A DNA stretch of 12,618 bases from Bacteroidaceae bacterium (GTDB taxonomy: Bacteria; Bacteroidota; Bacteroidia; Bacteroidales; Bacteroidaceae). Shown one piece after another: positions 6,678-12,618 of this stretch. The stretch lies in contig JAEDIG010000068.1 in assembly GCA_016292545.1 (NCBI GenBank), forward strand, positions 1-12,618, given 5' to 3'. Numbering within the stretch: position 1 is the first letter of the stretch; every line of letters begins with the position of its first letter. Position numbers and translations under genes: made by a program. Below the pieces are notes generated by a model. It saw only the letters and a program-made list of their open reading frames with translations, had not been told where the DNA came from and searched no databases.

Positions 6678-7895
6678 ATGAACTACAGAATAGATGAAAA
6701 CGGTTTCTACGGAAAATTTGGAGGCGCATACGTGCCCGAGATTCTTCACCGCTGTGTAACCGACCTGCAAAAGGCCTACCTTCCCATACTGGAAAGCGAG
6801 GAATTCCAGCAGCAGTACCGCCAGCTGCTGCGCGACTACGTGGGCCGCCCTTCCCCACTCTACTTTGCCAAGCGAATGAGCAAACGCTATGGATGCAAGC
6901 TCTATCTGAAGCGCGAGGACCTGAACCACACCGGGGCCCACAAGATAAACAACACCGTGGGCCAGATACTGATGGCCAAGATGATGGGCAAGACGCGCAT
7001 CATTGCGGAAACGGGTGCCGGACAACATGGTGTGGCCACAGCCACCGTGTGTGCACTCATGGACATGGAATGTGAGATATTCATGGGAGCCACCGACGTG
7101 AAGCGCCAGCACACCAATGTGGAGCGCATGAAGATGCTGGGAGCCAAAGTAAACCCTGTGACCACCGGGAACATGACCCTGAGCGATGCCTGCTCGCAAG
7201 CCATACGCGACTGGTGCAGCCATCCCAAGGACACCTTCTACATCGTGGGCTCCACCATGGGGCCTCATCCCTATCCCGAAATCGTGGCCCGCATGCAGAG
7301 CATCATCTCGGAAGAGCTGAAGACACAGCTCATGGAAAAGGAAGGACGCAACTGGCCCGACTATCTGATAGCCTGTGTAGGAGGAGGCAGCAATGCAGCA
7401 GGCACCATCTGGCACTACATTGACGACAACCGCGTAAGGATATGCCTGGCAGAGGCAGGCGGACACGGCATACACACCGACCACACAGCCGCCACCATGC
7501 ACTGCGGCACGGAAGGCATCATCCACGGAGCGCGCACCCTGGTGATGCAGGACGACGATGGGCAGATAAAGGAGGCATTCACCATCTCGGCCGGCCTCGA
7601 CTATCCGGGCATCGGCCCCATGCATGCCCATCTGGCCACCACCGGACGGACCCAGATACTGGCCATCAACGACGACGAGGCCATCCGGGCCGGCTACGAA
7701 CTCACCCGCCTGGAAGGCATCATACCGGCCATTGAAAGCGCTCACGCCGTGGCCGCCCTGCGGAAACTGGCATTCAAGCCAGAGGATGTGGTGGTGCTCA
7801 CCGTGAGCGGGAGAGGCGACAAGGACATTGAAACATACCTGAGCCACAGCGACATGGCAAGCAAAGAGACAAACGACAAAAAGACAAAGGAATGA
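6678..7895 (+). CDS. trpB: tryptophan synthase beta chain
   Basis: A 405-residue PLP enzyme that joins indole and L-serine to give tryptophan. Seen: the GFYGKFGGAYVPE N-terminal block, KREDLNHTGAHKINN with the Schiff-base Lys at about residue 89, ETGAGQHG, the GGGSNAAG phosphate-binding loop, the LAEAGGHG region, GLDYPGIGP, and the C-terminal SGRGDKD motif. It is of the common TrpB1 type. A short charged tail rich in Lys/Glu follows the conserved end. Start chosen at MNYRIDENGF; the frame is open upstream into trpA. The gap to trpA is 43 bases and contains a run of C; the stop overlaps the trpE start (ATGA). Confidence 0.97.
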   Translation: MNYRIDENGFYGKFGGAYVPEILHRCVTDLQKAYLPILESEEFQQQYRQLLRDYVGRPSPLYFAKRMSKRYGCKLYLKREDLNHTGAHKINNTVGQILMAKMMGKTRIIAETGAGQHGVATATVCALMDMECEIFMGATDVKRQHTNVERMKMLGAKVNPVTTGNMTLSDACSQAIRDWCSHPKDTFYIVGSTMGPHPYPEIVARMQSIISEELKTQLMEKEGRNWPDYLIACVGGGSNAAGTIWHYIDDNRVRICLAEAGGHGIHTDHTAATMHCGTEGIIHGARTLVMQDDDGQIKEAFTISAGLDYPGIGPMHAHLATTGRTQILAINDDEAIRAGYELTRLEGIIPAIESAHAVAALRKLAFKPEDVVVLTVSGRGDKDIETYLSHSDMASKETNDKKTKE

Positions 7896-9307
7896 AACAA
7901 GCACCATTATATGCCTACCGCACTGTGTCGAAGACAGTGCTGGCCGACATGGATACGCCCGTGAGCGTGTACATGAAACTGAGAGACCTGTATGCCATGA
8001 GCGCCCTCATGGAAAGTTCCGACTATCACGATGCTGCCAATGCACGCTCCTTCATCGGCATCCACCCCATTGCCTCCGTGGCTGTGGGCCATGGGAAGGC
8101 CGTATGCAAATACCCTACAGGCAGCGAGACGGAGGTGACCATAGGAGATGAAGCCAGCGTAGCACATGTTCTCGAAAGCTTTCTGGAGTCATTCCATACC
8201 GACGGACCGCTCAGCCAGTACTGCGGACTCTATGGCTACACCACCTTCAACGCCGTGCGCTATTTCGAGCCCATCGATGTGAAGGACAGCACCATGGACG
8301 AAAACGATGCGCCGGACATCCTGTATGTGCTGTTCAAGGACATCATCATCTTCGACCACCACAACAATCTGATGCACATTATCGCAATGTGCCAGCAGGA
8401 GGAAGAAGGCGCACAGGAGCTGGACCATCTGCAGAAGATGATGGCACGCGTCCACATCAACCCCTATCCGTTCCGTGCAGTGGGCCCCTGCACGTCCACC
8501 CTCACCGACGAAGAGCACAAGGCCAATATCAGGCGGGGCATCAAGCACTGCCTGCGGGGCGACGTGTTCCAGATTGTACTGTCGAGGCGATTCATACAGG
8601 CATACGAAGGCGACGACTTCAAACTCTATCGCGCCCTGCGCAGCATCAACCCGTCGCCCTATCTGTTCTATTTCGACATGGGCGGCTTCCGCATCTTCGG
8701 TTCATCGCCCGAAACCCATTGCCGCATAGAAGGGAAGACCGCCTATATCGATCCCATTGCCGGAACCACCCGGCGCACAGGCGATGCAGAAGCCGACCAG
8801 CAAGGAGCCGAATATCTGCGCAACGACCCCAAGGAAAATGCCGAGCATGTGATGCTCGTAGACCTGGCGCGCAACGACCTGAGCCGCAACTGCCACAACG
8901 TGAAGGTGGTTTCCTATAAGGAGCTGCAATACTACAGCCATGTCATCCATCTGGTGAGCCGTGTCAGCGGCCGGCTTGACGACGGAGCAAGCCCCATCAA
9001 GACATTCATCGACACCTTTCCCGCAGGCACGCTCAGCGGTGCGCCAAAGGTGAGAGCCATGCAGCTCATCAGCGCATACGAGCCGCACAACCGCGGTGCC
9101 TACGGCGGCTGCATCGGCTACATCGGACTCAACGGGTCGCTCAATCAGGCCATCACCATCCGCACGTTCGTGAGCCGCGGAGGCGAGCTGTGGTTCCAGG
9201 CCGGGGGCGGCATCGTGGCCAAGAGCGACGAAGAATACGAGCTGCAGGAAGTGAACAACAAACTGGGTGCCCTGCGCCATGCCATAGAAATGGCAGAAAA
9301 ACTGTAA
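7892..9307 (+). CDS. trpE: anthranilate synthase component I
   Basis: A 471-residue chorismate-binding enzyme that, with TrpG, makes anthranilate from chorismate and glutamine-derived ammonia: the committed step. Seen: the N-terminal LMESSD stretch at about 39-44, matching the LLES-type motif that binds feedback tryptophan; GDVFQIVLSRRF (223-234); PSPYLFY; the PIAGT motif (288-292); VDLARNDLSR; DTFPAGTLSGAPK (374-386); and QAGGGIV (436-442). It is not fused to TrpG. The start overlaps the trpB stop by 4 bases. Retention of the LMES motif suggests enzyme-level feedback in addition to attenuation, which is an inference. Confidence 0.97.
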   Translation: MKQAPLYAYRTVSKTVLADMDTPVSVYMKLRDLYAMSALMESSDYHDAANARSFIGIHPIASVAVGHGKAVCKYPTGSETEVTIGDEASVAHVLESFLESFHTDGPLSQYCGLYGYTTFNAVRYFEPIDVKDSTMDENDAPDILYVLFKDIIIFDHHNNLMHIIAMCQQEEEGAQELDHLQKMMARVHINPYPFRAVGPCTSTLTDEEHKANIRRGIKHCLRGDVFQIVLSRRFIQAYEGDDFKLYRALRSINPSPYLFYFDMGGFRIFGSSPETHCRIEGKTAYIDPIAGTTRRTGDAEADQQGAEYLRNDPKENAEHVMLVDLARNDLSRNCHNVKVVSYKELQYYSHVIHLVSRVSGRLDDGASPIKTFIDTFPAGTLSGAPKVRAMQLISAYEPHNRGAYGGCIGYIGLNGSLNQAITIRTFVSRGGELWFQAGGGIVAKSDEEYELQEVNNKLGALRHAIEMAEKL

Positions 9308-9315
9308 AGCAAGAA

Positions 9316-9320
9316 AGGAG
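9316..9320 (+). promoter_or_regulatory. Shine-Dalgarno-like site of trpG
   Basis: AGGAG stands 7 bases before the trpG ATG at 9328. It fixes that ATG as the start even though the frame is open further upstream inside trpE. The other trp genes show no comparable purine core at this distance, as is usual in Bacteroidota. Confidence 0.55.
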
Positions 9321-9327
9321 AAGAAAC

Positions 9328-9903
9328 ATGGAGAAGAAGAAGAAAATAGTCATCATCGACAACTACGACAGCTTCACCTATAACCTCCACCATCTGGTGA
9401 GGGAACTGGGAGCCGACACACACGTGGTCCGAAACGACAAGTTTACGATGGACACCCTGCAAGCCTTCGACAAGATTATCCTGAGCCCGGGTCCCGGCAT
9501 TCCCTCGGAAGCCGGCCTGCTGATGGACGTGCTGGCCTGCTATGCAGCCCACAAGCCCATTCTGGGCATCTGTCTGGGCCATCAGGCCATCGGCGAACAT
9601 TTCGGCGGAGAACTGGTCAACCTAAGTCAGGTGTACCATGGAGTGGCAACTGAAAGCCGGCAGGTAGAGCCCGACTATCTGTTTGAGAGGCTTCCCCAGA
9701 CGCTGCAAGTGGGCCGCTATCACTCATGGGCGGTGAAGGGCGAAAACCTGCCCCCATGCCTGCAGGTGACAAGCCTGTCGCCCGACGGTTGCATCATGTC
9801 GATACGCCATCGCGACCTCGATATCCGGGGCATCCAATACCATCCCGAGAGTGTGCTCACCCCCGATGGGGCAAAAATCATCGAAAACTGGATAAACAGA
9901 TAG
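9328..9903 (+). CDS. trpG: anthranilate synthase component II (glutamine amidotransferase)
   Basis: A 191-residue class I glutamine amidotransferase that hydrolyses glutamine and feeds ammonia to TrpE. Seen: IDNYDSFTYNL at about 10-20, SPGPGIPSEAG (53-63) for the oxyanion region, GICLGHQAIGE with nucleophile Cys82, RYHSW (130-134), and YHPES with catalytic His172 and Glu174. The N terminus MEKKKKIVII is lysine-rich. In some bacteria such a subunit is shared with folate synthesis (PabA); its place between trpE and trpC indicates the Trp role. The gap after trpE is 20 bases and that to trpC is 5 bases. Confidence 0.96.
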   Translation: MEKKKKIVIIDNYDSFTYNLHHLVRELGADTHVVRNDKFTMDTLQAFDKIILSPGPGIPSEAGLLMDVLACYAAHKPILGICLGHQAIGEHFGGELVNLSQVYHGVATESRQVEPDYLFERLPQTLQVGRYHSWAVKGENLPPCLQVTSLSPDGCIMSIRHRDLDIRGIQYHPESVLTPDGAKIIENWINR

Positions 9904-9908
9904 GCATC

Positions 9909-10736
9909 ATGGACATATTACAGGAAATCGTGGCATGGAAAAAAAAGGAAGTGGAGCAAGAGAAGACATTGGTTCCACCCTCCTGCCTCTATGCCCTGGT
10001 GGAACAAATCATGGAGCAGCAGGGAGCAAGGCGAAGCATGCGCCAGGCACTATGCGAGTCGTGCAGCGGCATCATTGCCGAGTTCAAGCGCAAATCGCCT
10101 TCCAAAGGATGGATTCACCAGGATGCACGCCCGGAGGATGTGGTAACGGCCTACCAACGGGGCGGAGCCAGCGCTGCAAGCATCCTCACCGATGAAAAGT
10201 ATTTTGGAGGCAGCATGGACTTTGTGCGCGCTGTCAGGCCTCTTGTGGACATGCCCCTGCTGCGCAAGGAATTCATCATCGACGAATACCAGCTGTTCCA
10301 GGCCAAAGCCATAGGAGCAGACGCGGTGCTGCTGATAGCCGCCGACCTGCAGAAACAGGTGTGCGAATCGCTTGTCCACACCGCACACCAACTGAAGCTG
10401 GAAGTGCTGCTGGAGCTACACGGAGAGGACGAACTGGACTATGCCTGCTGCGAGCCGGACATGATGGGTGTGAACAACCGCCATCTGGGCACCTTTGTCA
10501 CCGACGTGCACCATTCGCTTGCCATGGCAAGACGTCTGCCCGCAGGCCAAGTGTGGGTGAGCGAGAGCGGCATAGGCTCGGCACAGACTGTAGCCACCCT
10601 CAGGGAAGCCGGCTACCGGGGATTCCTGATGGGTGAACACTTTATGCGCCACCCCGATCCCGGAGCGGCGCTTATGCAGTTTGTTTCAGAAGTGGAGGGC
10701 AGCATCACTTGTCTGCCTTCCCCACAATCACCTTGA
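9909..10736 (+). CDS. trpC: indole-3-glycerol phosphate synthase
   Basis: A 275-residue TIM-barrel enzyme that decarboxylates and closes the ring of CdRP to give indole-3-glycerol phosphate. Seen: IIAEFKRKSPSKG with Glu58 and Lys60, YQRGGASAASILTD, the LLRKEFIID block with catalytic Lys120, GVNNRHLGTF (187-196), and SESGI (218-222) with GFLMGE. The C-terminal 10 or so residues (ending LPSPQSP) run past the conserved end of the family. Those codons overlap the 3' end of gldE on the other strand by 32 bases, so the tail is probably a by-product of that junction. It is the last trp gene, which is unusual, as trpC normally sits next to trpD or trpF. No terminator hairpin follows. Confidence 0.96.
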   Translation: MDILQEIVAWKKKEVEQEKTLVPPSCLYALVEQIMEQQGARRSMRQALCESCSGIIAEFKRKSPSKGWIHQDARPEDVVTAYQRGGASAASILTDEKYFGGSMDFVRAVRPLVDMPLLRKEFIIDEYQLFQAKAIGADAVLLIAADLQKQVCESLVHTAHQLKLEVLLELHGEDELDYACCEPDMMGVNNRHLGTFVTDVHHSLAMARRLPAGQVWVSESGIGSAQTVATLREAGYRGFLMGEHFMRHPDPGAALMQFVSEVEGSITCLPSPQSP

Positions 10737-12039
10737 TTTTTACAATACGGCGTTCGTCCAGTTCCACCACTTGGAATACAAAATTCTTGTAGCTTATCTT
10801 TTCATCGAGCGTGGGGAACTCGCCCTTGATTTCCAGGAGGAGGCCGGCCAGTGTTTCGGCCTCTCCCTCTACATCCTCAAAAAAGTCATCATCGATTTCC
10901 AGTATACGCGAGAAATCCGTGAGCAGGGTCTTGGCCTCAAAGACATACGTATTCTGGTTGAGACGCACATAACAACGTTCCTCCTCATCGTATTCATCGT
11001 TGATTTCGCCCACGATTTCCTCTATGATGTCCTCCATTGTCACAATGCCGCTCGTGCCTCCAAACTCGTCCACCACAATGGCAATATGCACCTTGTTGGT
11101 CTGGAACTCGCGCAGGAGGTCGTCAATCATCTTGGTCTCCGGAACGAAATAGGGCGGACGGATAAGGCTCTGCCAACGGAAATTGGCAGGTTTTCCCAGA
11201 TGAGGCAGCAGGTCCTTGGTATAGAGCACGCCCTTGATGTTGTCCTGCGTGCCCTGATACACAGGGATGCGGCTGTAGTTGTTGGTGACAATACATTGCA
11301 GCACCTCGGAATAAGGGGTGCTGATTTCCAGATCCACAAGATCCATTCGCGGGGTCATCACCTCGCGTGCCATTTCGCCCCCGAAGCGGATAATTCCCTG
11401 AAGCATGCTACTCTCCTGTGCAATGTCCTTCTTGTCGGTCAGTTCCATGGCCTTCTCCAAGTCATCCACCGTGAGCGCCTGTGTGTCGTGGCTGATAAGT
11501 CTTTCGGTGACCACCTTGCTGCGTATCAGCACCGTACTCAGGGGGTACCACACCTTATTGAGCACCGTCAGGGCCGGAGCTGCAAACCTGCAGAAGGCCA
11601 GCGTATGGTGGGCACTGTATATCTTGGGTGCAATCTCCCCGAAAAGCAGCAGCAGGAAGGTCAGCAGCACGGTCATGAAAAGGAACTCCATCCACTGGGC
11701 CGTGCCAAAATCCACCAGCTGCATGAAGAAATAATTGAGCAGCATGATAATGGCCACGTTCACCAGGTTGTTGCTGATAAGAATGGTGGCCAGCAGGCGC
11801 TCGTTATGGTCGCGCAGGTCCAGGATTCTGGAATCTGAAGGATGTTTGCAACTCTCCACCTCGTTGAGGTCGGCGGGAGAAAGACTAAAGAAAGCAATTT
11901 CAGAAGCAGACACGAAAGCGGAACAAAGGAGCAGCGCCACGGCTGTGGCCAGCGCAATCCATCCGCCCAATGTCGGCATACTGTATGTGATGGCTTCCAG
12001 CGATTCCTGAAGGCCATATAAAAGAGGGTTTATGTCCAA
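10705..12039 (-). CDS. gldE: GldE/CorC-HlyC family CNNM-CBS membrane protein
   Basis: A 444-residue inner-membrane protein. Order of parts: a CNNM (DUF21) region with hydrophobic segments at about 26-50, 83-108, 117-138 and 146-170, including SASEIAFFSLSP; a CBS pair at about 225-345 (EVMTPRMDLV, then VVDEFGGTSGIVTMEDIIEEIVGEI); and a C-terminal CorC/HlyC transporter-associated domain at about 355-440. Family members are linked to magnesium or cobalt efflux; in gliding Bacteroidota the homologue beside ssb is called GldE and is tied to motility and surface secretion, but it is also kept in non-gliders. The start is TTG: a stop lies upstream in frame, no ATG precedes the membrane region, and homologues I recall begin MDPxP-like, matching LDINP here. 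It lies 55 bases after ssb, and its 3' end overlaps trpC. Confidence 0.88.
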   Translation of the reverse strand: MDINPLLYGLQESLEAITYSMPTLGGWIALATAVALLLCSAFVSASEIAFFSLSPADLNEVESCKHPSDSRILDLRDHNERLLATILISNNLVNVAIIMLLNYFFMQLVDFGTAQWMEFLFMTVLLTFLLLLFGEIAPKIYSAHHTLAFCRFAAPALTVLNKVWYPLSTVLIRSKVVTERLISHDTQALTVDDLEKAMELTDKKDIAQESSMLQGIIRFGGEMAREVMTPRMDLVDLEISTPYSEVLQCIVTNNYSRIPVYQGTQDNIKGVLYTKDLLPHLGKPANFRWQSLIRPPYFVPETKMIDDLLREFQTNKVHIAIVVDEFGGTSGIVTMEDIIEEIVGEINDEYDEEERCYVRLNQNTYVFEAKTLLTDFSRILEIDDDFFEDVEGEAETLAGLLLEIKGEFPTLDEKISYKNFVFQVVELDERRIVKIKVIVGKADK

Positions 12040-12040
12040 T

Positions 12041-12067
12041 TCAAAGAAAATTAAGTTCGTATTTCAT
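12041..12067 (-). other. possible minicistron ahead of gldE
   Basis: A frame of 8 codons plus TGA (product MKYELNFL) starts with ATG at 12067-12065 and stops at 12043-12041, one base before the TTG start of gldE (12039-12037). Ribosomes ending here could restart at the weak TTG. This could also be chance in an AT-rich gap. Confidence 0.2.
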
Positions 12068-12094
12068 CTGTCTGCCATTGCTCGCCAATGGTTC

Positions 12095-12460
12095 TTACTG
12101 TTGCTGGGGCTCTGCTTGCGGGGCAGAAGCGGGACGCGGAGAAAGCAGTTCCATTGACTCGGCCCATATCTCCACCACAGTGCGCCGGATACCGTTTTTG
12201 TCGTCATACCTTCGCGAAGTTATCTTTCCCTCCACATAGAGTTTGTCCCCTGTATGCACGTATTTTTCTACCGTTTCGGCCAATCGCCGCCAAAACACGA
12301 CATCGTGCCACTCTGTCCGTTCCGGCACCTGGGTGCCATTGGGCAATGTGTAGCCCCTTTCCGTGGTGGCCAGTCTCACACGTGCCACACACACGCCAGC
12401 GTCTACATACCGCACTTCGGGCTCCAGACCTACATTGCCGATAAGCATTACCTTGTTCAT
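12095..12460 (-). CDS. ssb: single-stranded DNA-binding protein, short form
   Basis: A 121-residue OB-fold protein that coats single-stranded DNA in replication and repair. Seen: N-terminal MNKVMLIGNVG, then EPEVRYVDAG, LATTERGYTLPNG, ERTEWHDVVFWRRLAE, EKYVHTGDKLYVEGKITSRRYDDKNG and TVVEIWAESMELL, covering the whole OB fold. The tail after about residue 106 is only 15 residues, Pro/Gln/Ala-rich, and ends in Gln-Gln-Gln. The acidic tip (DDLPF type) that normally recruits repair and replication partners is absent, and I found no DDLPF-like sequence in the other frames just downstream. The frame is open to 12550 but the ATG at 12460 gives the family N terminus and sits behind a promoter. Its neighbour gldE matches the mutY-ssb-gldE order known in Bacteroidota. 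Confidence 0.93.
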   Translation of the reverse strand: MNKVMLIGNVGLEPEVRYVDAGVCVARVRLATTERGYTLPNGTQVPERTEWHDVVFWRRLAETVEKYVHTGDKLYVEGKITSRRYDDKNGIRRTVVEIWAESMELLSPRPASAPQAEPQQQ

Positions 12461-12490
12461 ATTATACAATAAGTACGTTGATATTGGGGG

Positions 12491-12521
12491 CAAAGTTAGG
12501 GATTTCCACTGAACTGGCAAA
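12491..12521 (-). promoter_or_regulatory. promoter of ssb-gldE
   Basis: On the minus strand TTTG (12521-12518), then 19 bases, then TAACTTTG (12498-12491), followed by C runs. This fully matches the Bacteroidota consensus. Transcription should start near 12485, about 25 bases before the ssb ATG, so ssb and gldE need not depend on upstream genes. Confidence 0.85.
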
Positions 12522-12529
12522 ATTCTACG

Positions 12530-12577
12530 GCGTATTTTTTTCACAGGCATCCAGTTTTTTGCCTACCTAAAATACGC
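12530..12577. repeat. inverted repeat upstream of the ssb promoter
   Basis: GCGTATTTT (12530-12538) is the exact reverse complement of AAAATACGC (12569-12577). Inside it AGGC (12545-12548) pairs with GCCT (12561-12564). It lies 9 bases beyond the ssb -33 element. It could be a terminator for a gene beyond the window (a tail CTTTTATTTC follows on the plus strand), or an operator. The last 41 bases of the window show nothing else I can name. Confidence 0.5.
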
Positions 12578-12618
12578 AGTCTTTTATTTCAGCCTTATTT
12601 ATAAGCGCCTGGGCAACA

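Noticed and set aside
6546..7907. A minus-strand frame of about 453 codons opposite trpB
   Set aside because: It is antisense to the strongly conserved trpB and gives a His/Val/Gly-rich product without domain structure; no promoter is visible.
10633..11838. A plus-strand frame of about 401 codons opposite gldE
   Set aside because: It starts with GTG inside trpC and runs antisense to the CBS and CorC domains of gldE; no family features.
1..12618. Insertion sequences, integrases, CRISPR repeats or phage genes
   Set aside because: No transposase-like or integrase-like frame, no regularly spaced repeat and no terminal inverted repeats were seen; the content is housekeeping plus one secreted protein.

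Overview
The window looks like chromosomal DNA of a Bacteroidota species, most likely order Bacteroidales and perhaps Prevotella-like. The genus is inferred from style, not from a database. The signs are: four elements matching or approaching the Bacteroidota promoter pattern TTTG-N19-21-TAnnTTTG, mostly A-rich start regions without Shine-Dalgarno sequences, an ssb-gldE gene pair, and a secreted protein with a C-terminal domain like the type IX sorting domain. Coding regions are fairly GC-rich and intergenic regions AT-rich. I see no transposase, integrase, CRISPR array or phage gene.

Layout: (1) 8-2584, minus strand: sdaA (L-serine dehydratase) followed 3 bases later by tldD (TldD-family metalloprotease), probably one operon. 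(2) 2728-3531, plus strand: a small secreted protein of unknown function, ending in a hairpin terminator. (3) 3679-3752, minus strand: tRNA-His with its own promoter and terminator. (4) 3942-10736, plus strand: a complete tryptophan operon, trpL-trpD-trpF-trpA-trpB-trpE-trpG-trpC. (5) 10705-12460, minus strand: ssb and gldE, reading toward the trp operon and overlapping the end of trpC by 32 bases. The last roughly 160 bases hold the ssb promoter and an inverted repeat.

The trp operon encodes every step from chorismate to tryptophan: TrpE/TrpG make anthranilate, TrpD adds the phosphoribosyl group, TrpF isomerises, TrpC closes the indole ring, and TrpA/TrpB make tryptophan. The gene order D-F-A-B-E-G-C differs from the B-E-G-D-C-F-A order I recall for Bacteroides; it looks like a circular permutation with trpC moved to the end.

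The most notable element is the leader (about 3980-4134). It has a Bacteroidota promoter, a 20-codon leader peptide with three consecutive Trp codons, and three mutually exclusive RNA pairings that I could work out base by base: a 1:2 hairpin, a 2:3 antiterminator and a 3:4 terminator. The leader-peptide stop codon lies inside strand 2. This is the logic of ribosome-mediated transcription attenuation as in enteric trp operons, found here in a distant phylum.
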